From NCBI RefSeq assembly GCF_002846365.1, contig NZ_PJMW01000001.1, positions 620,001 through 684,000 of the forward strand: a stretch of DNA of 64,000 nucleotides, read 5' to 3'. Of this stretch, positions 16,012-25,153 are shown one piece after another; position 1 is the stretch's first letter; each line of letters opens with the position of its first letter. The position numbers were made by a program, and so were the translations under genes. The notes below the pieces were generated by a model that saw only the letters and a list, made by a program, of their open reading frames with translations, did not search any database and had not been told where the DNA came from. The DNA is from Nocardia fluminea. Lineage in GTDB: Bacteria > Actinomycetota > Actinomycetes > Mycobacteriales > Mycobacteriaceae.

Positions 16012-16881
16012 ATGACCACGACCACATCCACGAGTTCCTCGTTCCCACTGGCCGGGCGCACCATGATCATGTCGGGCGGCAGCCGCGGCATCGGGCTGGC
16101 GATCGCTGTCGCCGCCGCCCGTGAAGGCGCCAACATCGTGCTGCTCGCCAAGACCGATACGCCCGATCCCCGACTGCCGGGCACCATCCACACCGCCGCC
16201 GCCGAGATCGAGGCCGCAGGCGGAAAAGCGCTCGCCGTGGTCGGTGATGTGCGCGACGAAGCCTCGGTCACCGACGCGGTGGCCCGCGCGGTCGAGCGTT
16301 TCGGCGGCATCGACTACTGCGTGAACAACGCCTCGGCGATCGCCCTCGCCCCCACCGAGGAACTGCCGATCAAGCGATTCGACCTGATGCAGCAGATCCA
16401 GCTGCGCGGCACCTACCTGCTCTCGAGCGCCTGCCTGCCACACCTGCGCCGCAGCGACAACGCCCACATCCTGAGCCTGTCGCCGCCGCTGAACCTCGCA
16501 CCCGAATGGCTCGGCGCCCACCCCGCCTACATGCTCGCCAAATACGGCATGTCACTGCTCACGCTGGGCTGGGCAGCCGAATACGCCGAACACGGCGTCG
16601 CCGGCAACTGCCTGTGGCCCGAGACCCTGATCGCCACCGCCGCGGTGCAGAACCTGCTAGGCGGCGACGACGCGATCGCCAAAGCCCGCACCCCGCAGAT
16701 CATGGCCGATGCCGCCGTGGCGCTCCTGCGCAAGGACGCGCGATCGGTCACCGGAAACACCTTCCTCGACGTCGAGGTGCTGCGCGCCGAGGGCGTTACC
16801 GACTTCTCGCCCTATGGCGGCGAAGGCGACCTGGAATACGACATCTTCGTCGACCCGCCGCACCAGCGAGATCACGCCTGA
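16012..16881 (+). CDS. SDR-family oxidoreductase, HSDL2-like
   Basis: 289-residue short-chain dehydrogenase. The cofactor motif is S-G-G-S-R-G-I-G near residue 22, the structural motif is N-N-A-S, and the catalytic segment is Y-M-L-A-K, giving Tyr and Lys in the expected spacing. Similarity is closest to the HSDL2-type SDRs, which have an extended C-terminus with D-V-E-V-L-R-A-E-G-V-T-D-F. The start at 16012 is preferred over 16000 because of the TAATGT box 8 nt upstream. Substrate unknown. Probably regulated by the divergent PaaX gene; it converges on the next SDR gene. Confidence 0.85.
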   Translation: MTTTTSTSSSFPLAGRTMIMSGGSRGIGLAIAVAAAREGANIVLLAKTDTPDPRLPGTIHTAAAEIEAAGGKALAVVGDVRDEASVTDAVARAVERFGGIDYCVNNASAIALAPTEELPIKRFDLMQQIQLRGTYLLSSACLPHLRRSDNAHILSLSPPLNLAPEWLGAHPAYMLAKYGMSLLTLGWAAEYAEHGVAGNCLWPETLIATAAVQNLLGGDDAIAKARTPQIMADAAVALLRKDARSVTGNTFLDVEVLRAEGVTDFSPYGGEGDLEYDIFVDPPHQRDHA

Positions 16882-16914
16882 GGACCGAGTACCCGCAGAG
16901 GCCCGTCGCGGACC

Positions 16915-17937
16915 TCAGGACTGACGCACCGCGCGCGCCCCGACCAGCCTTGCTCCCACCGCACCCGCGGCACCGACCAAGAGCAGGCGCCGGACGGCGG
17001 GGTGCGTCGCCAACCACGTGTAGGGACTGGCGGGGAGGGCTTGCTTGCTGAAATCGCCTTGTACACGAGCATCTCCACTGGTCTCGTACAGATTGCCGTC
17101 CGCGTTCTCGGCCGGCTCGTCTGTGCGCTCCAACGGGATACCGAACTTGGCCAGGCAGGCGTCGGCCAGCCTCGGAGTGAGGTGCTGGGTCAGCTTCATC
17201 AGTTTGGCCGCGCCCCCGGCATAGAGATCGCGCACCGGGTGTGCGGCGGCGAACAGCACGCAGTCCGCGACAACGGACGGATCATAGAAGGGCGGGGCAC
17301 CCTTCGGTTTCACGTCCATCTTGTTGCGGCCGTTGGTGAAGAAGGGCGTGTTGATCGCGGCCGGTTTGATGCTGGTGACGGAAACCGGTGTGCCGGAGGC
17401 TTTCAGCTCGCGCCGCAGCGCATCGATCATCCCTTCCACCGCGTGCTTGGACGCGGCATAGGCACTGTTGAGCGGCATGGAAATCACCGTCTCGCCCGAT
17501 CCGACCGATACCAACGCTCCTCCCCCGGCACGCCGCAGGTGCGGTAGCGCGACCTGGAAACCGTGCACCTGCCCCATGAAGTTGACCTCCATGAGCCGAC
17601 GGAATTCCTCGGGCGTGGTCTCCTCGAAATCCGCATAGACGACCGTCGCGGCCACCGCGACCCAGGTATTGATGCGACCGAATGTCGCCACGGCCAGTTC
17701 GGCAACGGCCTCGACCTGAGCCCGGTCGCTGACGTCACACACCGCGTAGACCGCCTTGCCACCTGCGTCCTCGATCTGACGCACGAGTGTCGCAAGCCCA
17801 TTTTCGTTCCGCGCCGCCACCACGACCTCGGCTCCTGCGGCGGCCAGACGAATCGCCGTCTCTCTTCCGATTCCGCTGGATCCCCCAGCAACGACAACCA
17901 CCTGCTGCGCGAGCGGCTCCAGCTTGATCCTTGCCAT
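16915..17937 (-). CDS. SDR-family oxidoreductase with C-terminal hydrophobic tail
   Basis: 340-residue SDR, longer than the 250-residue classical form. It has A-G-G-S-S-G-I-G near residue 17, a degenerate N-x-A-G region (V-A-V-A-A-T), and catalytic Y-A-A-S-K. The extra C-terminal 80 residues end in a hydrophobic segment (R-R-L-L-L-V-G-A-A-G-A-V-G-A-R-L-V) that could anchor it to the membrane. Substrate unknown. Upstream lies the TACGCA...TGCGTA inverted repeat at 17971-17994 that contains the GCATAATGC word shared with the GntR gene. Confidence 0.85.
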   Translation of the reverse strand: MARIKLEPLAQQVVVVAGGSSGIGRETAIRLAAAGAEVVVAARNENGLATLVRQIEDAGGKAVYAVCDVSDRAQVEAVAELAVATFGRINTWVAVAATVVYADFEETTPEEFRRLMEVNFMGQVHGFQVALPHLRRAGGGALVSVGSGETVISMPLNSAYAASKHAVEGMIDALRRELKASGTPVSVTSIKPAAINTPFFTNGRNKMDVKPKGAPPFYDPSVVADCVLFAAAHPVRDLYAGGAAKLMKLTQHLTPRLADACLAKFGIPLERTDEPAENADGNLYETSGDARVQGDFSKQALPASPYTWLATHPAVRRLLLVGAAGAVGARLVGARAVRQS

Positions 17938-17970
17938 GTGCGCCTCCTCCAGTCACTCCGTACCGATGAT

Positions 17971-17994
17971 TACGCATAATGCTTTATTTGCGTA
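17971..17994. promoter_or_regulatory. inverted repeat with GCATAATGC, operator candidate
   Basis: TACGCA (17971-17976) and TGCGTA (17989-17994) form a perfect 6-bp inverted repeat with a 12-bp A/T-rich spacer, 34 bp upstream of the SDR start at 17937. The left side includes GCATAATGC (17974-17982), which also occurs at 51085-51093 in the GntR start region. Confidence 0.5.
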
Positions 17995-18064
17995 TGACGA
18001 CCGCATACCCGCGTTCGCGACCGCCAATCAACGACACAGGGGTCGGCCCGGCGAGACAGAGAGA

Positions 18065-18087
18065 CGGCCGGGCATCGAGCCCGGCCG
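18065..18087 (-). terminator. terminator hairpin after the alpha/beta-hydrolase gene
   Basis: Perfect 9-bp stem CGGCCGGGC/GCCCGGCCG with a 5-nt loop, starting 25 bp past the stop codon at 18112 on the minus strand. Confidence 0.6.
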
Positions 18088-18111
18088 CCCTCTGCGAGGT
18101 AGATCTTTCGT

Positions 18112-19047
18112 TCAGAGATGCTTCTTGAAGAACGGCACGAGGTGGTCCAGCGCCTGCGAGACCGCTTCGGGCTGGTCGTAGAGCTCGTAGTGCGACACCC
18201 CATCCAGGACGACGAGTTCCTTGTCGTCGGAGGCGGCACGCTGGTAGAGCTCGAACGCGTCGCGGTAGGCGCCGAACGCGCCGGGCTTGTCGCCGACCAC
18301 GATGCACAGTGGCTGGGTGAGCAGGATCTCGGCCCGGGTGTAAGCGTCCCAGCCGACGAGACGGGCCTGGCGGGAGAACAGGAAGCTGGTGCGGCCGTTG
18401 GGTTTACGCCCACGATCGGTCTTGTAGTACTCAGTGGCCTCGACCAGATCGATATCGGTCAGCCCCGCCTGCGCGGCCGCTTCCGGAGACGGCGGCAGCA
18501 GGTCGTTGACCTGCTCGGATTTGCCACGCGCCTCGGCGGTGCGCTGCGCGGCCATCGCCTCGAGCGCGCCGAGCGGGTCGTACTCGGTGAACACCTCGAG
18601 CATCCGGCGCCCGACGTTGGCGCCGGTGACGGTACCCAGCGCCTTGATGCGTCGTTCGGTCATGGTGGCGTTCACCGCGTAACCACCACCACCGCAGATG
18701 GCGAGTACACCGATGCGGTTTTCGTCGACCCATGGCTGGGTGACCAGGTAGTCGATGACATAGCTGAAGTCTTCGGCGCGGAATCCGGGGTCCTCGATCA
18801 GGCGTGGTTCACCGCCACTGTCGCCCTGGAAGCTGGCATCGAAGGCGATCGCGACGAATCCCTGCTGAGCCAGCGCCGTGGCGTAGATGTCGCCCGAGGT
18901 CTGTTCCTTGCAGCTACCAGTCGGGTGCGCGCTGATGATCGTGGTGTATTTCTGTCCAGCGTCGAACCCTGGCGGATAGTAGATATCGGCCGCGAGGTCC
19001 CAGGCCAAGGCCTTGATTCGGACGTGCTCGATGTTGTCGGTTGCCAT
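18112..19047 (-). CDS. alpha/beta-hydrolase, dienelactone-hydrolase-like
   Basis: 311-residue cytoplasmic hydrolase. It has A-H-P-T-G-S-C-K-E-Q-T-S-G near residue 40 (oxyanion region), nucleophile elbow A-I-C-G-G (Cys118), an acidic residue in V-V-G-D-K-P-G and His in D-G-V-S-H-Y-E-L. The cysteine nucleophile is typical of dienelactone-hydrolase relatives. It is a clear paralogue of the hydrolase at 59585. The ATG at 19047 has GAGGAAG upstream; an upstream ATG would add low-quality Arg/Pro-rich sequence. It follows the MHS transporter gene by 127 bp and may have its own promoter. Confidence 0.85.
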   Translation of the reverse strand: MATDNIEHVRIKALAWDLAADIYYPPGFDAGQKYTTIISAHPTGSCKEQTSGDIYATALAQQGFVAIAFDASFQGDSGGEPRLIEDPGFRAEDFSYVIDYLVTQPWVDENRIGVLAICGGGGYAVNATMTERRIKALGTVTGANVGRRMLEVFTEYDPLGALEAMAAQRTAEARGKSEQVNDLLPPSPEAAAQAGLTDIDLVEATEYYKTDRGRKPNGRTSFLFSRQARLVGWDAYTRAEILLTQPLCIVVGDKPGAFGAYRDAFELYQRAASDDKELVVLDGVSHYELYDQPEAVSQALDHLVPFFKKHL

Positions 19048-19137
19048 GAGCTTCCTCTCCCGTCGTGCTCTCCCGATGGTTCGGCACATCGGCCTCCGGC
19101 CGGGGGGTTCATGGCCCGTCGAGGCCGTACACATTCA

Positions 19138-19173
19138 GCATTATGTTCTGGATGCCCTTTGTAAAGGGGCATC
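19138..19173. promoter_or_regulatory. GCATTATGT box plus 23-bp inverted repeat
   Basis: Upstream of the hydrolase gene lie GCATTATGT (19138-19146; ACATAATGC on the minus strand) and, just beyond, GATGCCC...GGGCATC (19151-19173) with a TTTGTAAAG centre. Either could be an operator. The inverted repeat directly follows the transporter stop codon, so it could equally be a terminator. Confidence 0.45.
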
Positions 19174-19174
19174 G

Positions 19175-20530
19175 TCAACGCACCTCGGCCTCCGTCATCG
19201 GCTCCTTACCGACGATCCGTGAGTGCGCCCGGTCCTTCTGATCGAAGAGCACACCGACGACCACCAGGACGGCCGCGCCGATGATCAAGAGCGAGACACC
19301 CCAGGTCGCGTGCGTGGGCGAGACGGTGACGATGGCCAGGGCAGCCAGCGGGACCAGCCCGCCTGCCGTCGCGCCGCTGACTTCGCGGCCCGCACCGAGA
19401 CCCGACGCACGAACCTCGATGGGAAACTGTCGCGCCATGAACGGGCTCGCGGCGACGATGATCAGCGGCGCGAGCACGCCGGTCGCCAGGATCAGCAGGG
19501 CCCAGATGAGCACCGGCTTGCCGGTATTCAGGACCCAGAACATGGGAAACGCCAGCAGCATGACGCCCACCGCGCCACCTACCATGACGCGCCGCAGGTC
19601 CACCCTGTCGCAGAGCCTGCCGAAGAACGGCACCATCACGATCGCCGCCGTGCTGGCCAAGGTGATGCCGAAGGCGCCGACGTTGGCGGCCACGTCCTGG
19701 AACTGGGTGAGGTAGGACAGCGAGAAGGTCTTGAAGGTGTAGGAGATCGCGGCGTAGCCACCGTAGACAGCGGCGACGACTGCGAGTCCACGCCAGTCGG
19801 ACTTCAGCAGATCCTTGAAGACCTGGAAACCCTTGCGCTGCTTGGCTTGCGCAGCGACCCGCTCGAAGTCCGGAGTCTCCGGCATGTTCCGCCGGATCCA
19901 GTAGCCGACGCCGACGACGGCGAAGCTCGCGACGAACGGGATACGCCATCCCCAGTCGTAGAGGAACTCGTCTCCGAAGCTGGTCACACCGGTTACCGCC
20001 AGCGAGGCGCCGAGCAGGCCGACCTGCGCACCCAGCGCGGGCAGTGCACCGAAACGGCCCCTGGTCTTTTCGTCGGCGTACTCATAGGCCACGGCGATGG
20101 CGCTGCCCAGTTCGGCACTTGCGCCGAAGCCCTGCAGGATCCGCAGGATCACCAGCAGGATCGGCGCCGCGATGCCGATCGATTCGTAGGACGGTAGTAA
20201 TCCGATCAAGCCGGATGCGATGCCCATGATCAGCAGGCTGAGCGAGAGCACCGCCTTGCGTCCGATCTTGTCGCCCAGAATCCCGAACAGAATGCCACCG
20301 AGCGGGCGGGCCAGGAACCCGACCGCGAAGGTCGCGAACGCCGCGAGGGTGCTGATCGAGGAATTGCTCGACGGGAAGAAGACCTTGCCGAACACCAGTG
20401 CCGCCATCGAGGCGTAGAGGTAGAAGTCGAACCATTCCAACGAGGTACCGATGACCACCGCAGGACCGACGGACCGGCCCGGTGCTGGGCGTGCCGCGAC
20501 CTCGTCGCTGGAATCGAACGGCTGTTTCAT
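19175..20530 (-). CDS. MFS transporter, metabolite:H+ symporter (MHS) type
   Basis: 451-residue 12-helix transporter. The start V-I-G-T-S-L-E-W-F-D-F-Y-L-Y-A is the hallmark of the MHS family (ProP, KgtP, ShiA), and G-D-K-I-G-R-K is the helix 2-3 loop motif. Families of this type import organic acids or zwitterions with protons. Length is normal. It lies downstream of the ALDH gene of the left HyuAB operon but has its own upstream region with a GCACACTATG-type site, so it may be separately controlled. Likely imports the substrate or an intermediate of the neighbouring pathway (inference). Confidence 0.88.
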   Translation of the reverse strand: MKQPFDSSDEVAARPAPGRSVGPAVVIGTSLEWFDFYLYASMAALVFGKVFFPSSNSSISTLAAFATFAVGFLARPLGGILFGILGDKIGRKAVLSLSLLIMGIASGLIGLLPSYESIGIAAPILLVILRILQGFGASAELGSAIAVAYEYADEKTRGRFGALPALGAQVGLLGASLAVTGVTSFGDEFLYDWGWRIPFVASFAVVGVGYWIRRNMPETPDFERVAAQAKQRKGFQVFKDLLKSDWRGLAVVAAVYGGYAAISYTFKTFSLSYLTQFQDVAANVGAFGITLASTAAIVMVPFFGRLCDRVDLRRVMVGGAVGVMLLAFPMFWVLNTGKPVLIWALLILATGVLAPLIIVAASPFMARQFPIEVRASGLGAGREVSGATAGGLVPLAALAIVTVSPTHATWGVSLLIIGAAVLVVVGVLFDQKDRAHSRIVGKEPMTEAEVR

Positions 20531-20583
20531 AGTCGACCTTCTAACCCCACCCCGGATGATTTAAAGATTTGTAGATTATATAT

Positions 20584-20596
20584 CACACATAGTGTG
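20584..20596. promoter_or_regulatory. CACACATAGTGTG inverted repeat (motif A)
   Basis: Perfect 5-bp inverted repeat in an A/T-rich stretch 54 bp upstream of the MHS transporter ATG. The minus strand reads GCACACTAT, a word also present in the inverted repeat at 48464-48481. A second palindrome, TGATGCATCA, lies at 20618-20627. Confidence 0.5.
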
Positions 20597-20639
20597 CCGG
20601 GTCACAATCTCCGTGCGTGATGCATCATCGCCGTTGCGG

Positions 20640-22118
20640 TCAACCCAGGTTCATGTACACCGCCTTGGGGTAGAGGTAGCTCTCGACGTGTTCGCGCCCG
20701 CCCTTCCAGCCGTAGCCGCTCATCTTGGTGCCGCCGAATCCGACGGAGGGGTCGAGCACGCCGTAGCAGTTGACCCAGACGGTGCCTGCCGTGATGCCAC
20801 GTGAGACCTTGTGGGCGGTGGCCAGATCCCTGGTCCAGACACCGCCTGCCAGGCCGTACGGGGTGGCGTTGGCCAGGTGCAGTGCCTCGTCCATGTCGTC
20901 GAAGGGGATCACCGTGGCCACCGGGCCGAAGATCTCCTCCTGCGCGATGGTCATCTCGTTGGTCGCGGAGGCGAACACCGTGGGTTCGACGAAGAATCCC
21001 GATGCGTGGTCGCCGTCCAGACGCCGTCCGCCGCTGACCAGTTCGGCTTCACCGGAGCCGATGTCGATGTAGTTCAGCACCCGGTCGAGCTGGCGTTGCG
21101 AGATCAGCGGTCCCAGTTGACTGTTGGGGTCGAGACCGTCGCCCACGCGAATCGTCTTGGTGAATTCCGCCATGCGCGAGACGAATTCGTCGTGGAACGC
21201 GCGCTGCACGAAGATGCGCGTCCCAGCGACGCAGACCTGCCCGCTGTTGGTGTACACGCCCATCGCCGCGCCCGGCACAGCCAGGTCGAGATCGGCGTCG
21301 GCGAAGACGATGTCGGGTGATTTGCCGCCGAGCTCGAGCTGTAGCCGTTTCATGTTCCCGGCCGAGGCCCGCACGATGGTCTGTGCGGTGCCCACCGAGC
21401 CGGTGAATGCGATCCGGTCGACACCGGGATGCTCGGCCAGGGTGGCACCGGCGTCCTTTCCGTAGCCGGTCACCACGTTCACGACACCGTCGGGCACACC
21501 CGCTTCGGTCAGCAATTCGGCCACGCGCAGCACCGACAGCGAGGCGTCTTCGGCGGGCTTGAGCACGGCGGTGCACCCGGTGGCGAGCGCCGGACCGAAG
21601 ATCCACCACAGGCCGATGAGCGGGCCGTTCCAGGGAATGATGCCGCCCACCACGCCGACCGGCTCGCGGTAGCGCAGGGTCAGGAAGTCGCCGGGCATCG
21701 AGTTCGGCGGGGTCGAGGCCGCGCCCGCGTCGACCTGGGAGGCGAAGAATTGCAGGACCTGCGAGGTCCATTCGCGCAGACCGCGGGTCCGGGTGAGGGG
21801 TGCGCCCATGTCCAGGGTCTCGATGGTGGCCAGCTCGTCGAAGTTCTCGAGCACCAGGTCGTGGACCCGCAGGATCAGCGAGCGACGCTGGTGCGGGGTC
21901 CACCGGCTCCATTCACCGTCGAAGGCGGCACGCGCGGCCACGACCGCGGCGTCGATGTCCGCCGCGCCGCCTGCGGCGATGGTGCCGAGTTCGGCGCCGG
22001 TGGCGGGGTTGACGACGGGGATGGTCTCGCCCGATGCGGCGGGCACCCAGCGACCGCCGATCAGGTTGCGCTGGGCGTTGCCGACGAAGGCGGGCAGGGG
22101 GTGGGTGGCGGTTGTCAT
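20640..22118 (-). CDS. aldehyde dehydrogenase (NAD(P)+-dependent)
   Basis: 492-residue ALDH of normal length. It would oxidise an aldehyde to the acid. The catalytic Glu lies in L-E-L-G-G-K-S-P-D and the catalytic Cys in N-S-G-Q-V-C-V-A-G-T-R. P-W-N-G-P and F-T-G-S-V-G-T complete the cofactor site. Gene gap to the alcohol dehydrogenase is 33 bp, so the two likely perform consecutive oxidations. It is the last gene of the left zinc-ribbon/HyuA/HyuB/ADH/ALDH operon. Substrate unknown. Confidence 0.92.
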   Translation of the reverse strand: MTTATHPLPAFVGNAQRNLIGGRWVPAASGETIPVVNPATGAELGTIAAGGAADIDAAVVAARAAFDGEWSRWTPHQRRSLILRVHDLVLENFDELATIETLDMGAPLTRTRGLREWTSQVLQFFASQVDAGAASTPPNSMPGDFLTLRYREPVGVVGGIIPWNGPLIGLWWIFGPALATGCTAVLKPAEDASLSVLRVAELLTEAGVPDGVVNVVTGYGKDAGATLAEHPGVDRIAFTGSVGTAQTIVRASAGNMKRLQLELGGKSPDIVFADADLDLAVPGAAMGVYTNSGQVCVAGTRIFVQRAFHDEFVSRMAEFTKTIRVGDGLDPNSQLGPLISQRQLDRVLNYIDIGSGEAELVSGGRRLDGDHASGFFVEPTVFASATNEMTIAQEEIFGPVATVIPFDDMDEALHLANATPYGLAGGVWTRDLATAHKVSRGITAGTVWVNCYGVLDPSVGFGGTKMSGYGWKGGREHVESYLYPKAVYMNLG

Positions 22119-22151
22119 GGTTTTCTCCGAATCACAAAAGACGCGCGGCGG

Positions 22152-23168
22152 TCAGTCGAACAGGAAGACGCCTTTGCCTGCGTCCTGTTTGTCGAACCAC
22201 CGGTAGGCCTCGTCGGCCTGCTCGATGGTCCAGGTGTGCGAATACAGCTCATCGACCGGAAGGTTGTGCGCTACAACGTAATCAGCGCATCTCGCCTGCT
22301 CGATCGAGGACATGGTCCAGGACGTCATGAGCGTCCACTGCTTCTTGTAGACGGCCTGCGTCGTGAACCCGACGTCGCCGGGCAGGCCGGTGAACACCGC
22401 GCGGCCGAAGGTGCCGAGCACGGCGAGGGCGTCGTCGCCGGCCCGGCCGGAGGTCTCCAGCACGACGTCCGCCATGTGACCGCCGGTGTACTCGGCGACT
22501 GCCTCTGCCAAGTCGCGCTCTCGGGAATTGACCACCAGGCCTGCGCCGAAGCGGGCGCTGTTGGCCAGCCGACGGTCGTCGACGTCGACCGCGATCACCC
22601 GGGCGCCCATCGACGCGGCGAACATGGTCGCCGAAAGCCCCACCGGGCCTTGCCCGATGACAACTGTGGTCGTGTCCGACACCCCACCGAGTCGTTTGAT
22701 CGCGCCCCACGCGGTTCCGGTGCCGCACCCGATGGCCGCACCGGCTTCGAACGACAGCCCGTCGGGCATCGGCAGCAGCGCGGCGACGGGGACCACGGTG
22801 AAGGCGGCATGGCCGCCGTTGACATGGACCGCCATCGTCTTGCCGGGCGTGGTCTCACACATCTGCGGCCAGCCCGCACGACAGCGACGGCAGGTGCCAC
22901 AGCCGAAGTAGTGGTGGATCATCACGCGATCGCCCACGGTGGCCTGGGCCGGGTCGACGCCCGCGCCCACTGCGTACACCTCACCGCAGGGTTCGTGACC
23001 CTGGATCACCGAGCGATCGAAGTCGAAGGCGCCGTGATAGAAGTGCAGATCCGAGCCGCACATTCCCGACGCGCGGATCTTCACCACGACCTCACCGTGG
23101 CCCGGCTCGGGATCGGGGAAGTCTTCCAGGACCGTAGTCCCGTTGCCGGGGAACACGATTCCCTTCAT
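22152..23168 (-). CDS. zinc-dependent alcohol dehydrogenase
   Basis: 338-residue medium-chain dehydrogenase. Catalytic zinc ligands are Cys37 (M-C-G-S-D) and the H-E of Q-G-H-E-P (58-59). The structural zinc site is Cys90, 93, 96 and 104. The cofactor fold follows near 170 (G-Q-G-P-V-G-L-S). It would oxidise an alcohol to a carbonyl or act in reverse. It sits 37 bp after HyuB and 33 bp before the ALDH gene, suggesting that its product is passed to the ALDH or supplies the HyuAB enzyme. Confidence 0.92.
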   Translation of the reverse strand: MKGIVFPGNGTTVLEDFPDPEPGHGEVVVKIRASGMCGSDLHFYHGAFDFDRSVIQGHEPCGEVYAVGAGVDPAQATVGDRVMIHHYFGCGTCRRCRAGWPQMCETTPGKTMAVHVNGGHAAFTVVPVAALLPMPDGLSFEAGAAIGCGTGTAWGAIKRLGGVSDTTTVVIGQGPVGLSATMFAASMGARVIAVDVDDRRLANSARFGAGLVVNSRERDLAEAVAEYTGGHMADVVLETSGRAGDDALAVLGTFGRAVFTGLPGDVGFTTQAVYKKQWTLMTSWTMSSIEQARCADYVVAHNLPVDELYSHTWTIEQADEAYRWFDKQDAGKGVFLFD

Positions 23169-23205
23169 CGCTGTCTCCTCTGTGTCGTCGGTGTCGTGCG
23201 GGCGG

Positions 23206-25152
23206 TCATGCCGACCGCCGGGCCCGGAGCTGCGCGCTCGCCTCGTGGTCGATGCGAAGACCCTCCGGGTCGGAACGCGGGTCGCCTTCGATGACCACTC
23301 CGTGGTCGCGTGCGGCGCCGGCGACGCTCACGTACTCGTTGCGCACGTCGGCGAGTACTCGTTCGAGGTCTCGCTGCAACGGATCACCCCATCCGCCACC
23401 ACCATTGGTGAGACAGCGCAGGATGGTATTCGGCCGGGTTGCCCAGACCTGTTCGGCAGCGAAGTAGTGGTACCGGCCGTCGACCGGGTCCAGCGCCTTG
23501 GTTTCCGGGTCGAGCACGCCCGCGACGGGGATGCTGTCGGCGTAGACATCCGCTGCGGTCCCGAGCAGGCCGGGGGTCGCGCCGTCATCGCCCGGCGGGA
23601 ACAACCACATCGCACCGGTGGGTCCGGCCTGGCCGCCGTTCGCACCCACTCCCGACGCTTCCTTGGTTCGGAACGGTGACAGATAGTGCGCGCCCGCGGT
23701 GAGCCACAGCGCGTCTTTGAGGTTGGCCGCGCCGCCGCGGAATACTCCCGCACCACCGGTGTCGATGGCGTGCTCCTTGCGCAACAGCACAACCGGCGAG
23801 TCACGTTCGATGGTCTCGGTCGCCGGGTCGAGGTTGTTGAGCGTGAACAGCACCGTGTAGCTGTCACCGTCACCGGCCAGGGTGGCACCCCAAGGCCCGT
23901 GCTCGCCGCCGCACTGGGTGGCCGAGGTCCACGGTGTGCCGTCGGCCCGCACGCCGGAGGCATTGTGGGTGTTGGTGGATCCGTAGTCGCCGCCGACGCC
24001 CTGGTGTCCGAGTACGGGATTGAGCGCGTCGAACACCGCGGACGCGACAGCGCCCGAGGCCTCCCAGAACATCATGATGCCGCCGTCGGGCGGGAGCGAG
24101 GAGACGATCGTGCCCGGCGGTACGGCGAGGTCGACGTTGCGCCAGGTACCCGAGGTGAACGGGACCTTCGGGTCGAGAAGCATCGTGAGTGCCACGCCCA
24201 CAGCCGTTTTGGCGTCGAGGACGCCACAGTTGATGCACGTGCGTGCCTGCGGTGAGGTGCCGGACAGGTCGATCTCCATGTTCTCCCCGCGCTTGCGGAC
24301 GAGAACACGCACGGTGTAGTCGATGGTGTCGTCGAGGCCGTCGGCATCGATCAGGGCCGAACCCGCGTAGTCACCATCGGGCACCAACGCGATCGCGTCG
24401 CGCATCCGCTCGGCGGAGGTGTCACACGAGTAGTCCAGCGTGCCGAGGTACGCCTCGAGCCCGTACCTGTCGATGTTCTCCAGCACCAGCAGCTCCCCCA
24501 GCTTCAGCTGCTGGAAGATGCTTTTGAAGTCGGGCAGCAACATGCCGCCCCAGCGGGTGTTGTCGAAGATCAGGCTGAAGGTGGACCGCACCGGCTGATC
24601 CTGCGACCAGAGCAGCATGGGCGGGATCACGAGACCGTTCTCGTAGACATTGGCCTTGGTGGCCGAGAATCCGCCGGGCACTGTGCCGCCCATGTCGAGC
24701 TGGTGGGCGCACATGGTGACGTAGGAGATGATCTCGCCGTCCACGAACACCGGCCGGGTGAACGCCACGTCGTTCACGTGCCTGCCGCCGCGATAGGGGT
24801 CGTTGCAGATCAAAACGTCACCGGGACGCAGGTTTTCGGGCCCGTATTCCTCCACGGCATTGCGGACCGCGTCGCCCATGGTGCCGAGGAACACGACCAG
24901 GCTGTTGCTGACCACGGCCATCGGATAGCCCTTGTTCGCGGGACCGCTGATGGTGCAGGCGAAGTCGTACCAGTCGCGGATGATGGGCGAGAACGCCTCA
25001 CGCATGAATCCGGTCGACATGTGTTCGACCGCGTAGCGCAGCCGATTGGTGATCACCGTGGCGCTGAACCGGTCGCAACCGTACTGCGCACGGAACTCCG
25101 CGTCGGAGAGGTCCCGCAGCCGGGGGGCGGTGGGGATGGTGGGGCTGGACAT
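23206..25152 (-). CDS. HyuB-type (hydantoinase B/oxoprolinase) subunit, left copy
   Basis: 648-residue subunit. The family start (Y-A-V-E-H-M-S-T-G-F-M-R-E-A-F-S) is followed by P-G-D-V-L-I-C-N-D-P-Y-R-G-G-R-H near residue 120, an N-T-H-N-A-S-G region, and C-terminal G-G-G-G-W-G-D-P-L-x-R-D. HyuB proteins work with HyuA as ATP-dependent hydrolases or as carboxylases (acetone and acetophenone carboxylase). HyuA ends one nucleotide before this start, so translation is coupled. Together with the zinc-ribbon gene upstream, the carboxylase reading is favoured, but the substrate is not evident. It is only moderately similar to the right copy at 31931. Confidence 0.9.
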   Translation of the reverse strand: MSSPTIPTAPRLRDLSDAEFRAQYGCDRFSATVITNRLRYAVEHMSTGFMREAFSPIIRDWYDFACTISGPANKGYPMAVVSNSLVVFLGTMGDAVRNAVEEYGPENLRPGDVLICNDPYRGGRHVNDVAFTRPVFVDGEIISYVTMCAHQLDMGGTVPGGFSATKANVYENGLVIPPMLLWSQDQPVRSTFSLIFDNTRWGGMLLPDFKSIFQQLKLGELLVLENIDRYGLEAYLGTLDYSCDTSAERMRDAIALVPDGDYAGSALIDADGLDDTIDYTVRVLVRKRGENMEIDLSGTSPQARTCINCGVLDAKTAVGVALTMLLDPKVPFTSGTWRNVDLAVPPGTIVSSLPPDGGIMMFWEASGAVASAVFDALNPVLGHQGVGGDYGSTNTHNASGVRADGTPWTSATQCGGEHGPWGATLAGDGDSYTVLFTLNNLDPATETIERDSPVVLLRKEHAIDTGGAGVFRGGAANLKDALWLTAGAHYLSPFRTKEASGVGANGGQAGPTGAMWLFPPGDDGATPGLLGTAADVYADSIPVAGVLDPETKALDPVDGRYHYFAAEQVWATRPNTILRCLTNGGGGWGDPLQRDLERVLADVRNEYVSVAGAARDHGVVIEGDPRSDPEGLRIDHEASAQLRARRSA

Positions 25153-25153
25153 G

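Noticed and set aside
21429..23294. 621-residue plus-strand open frame
   Set aside because: Antisense to the ALDH and ADH genes, which have complete catalytic motifs.
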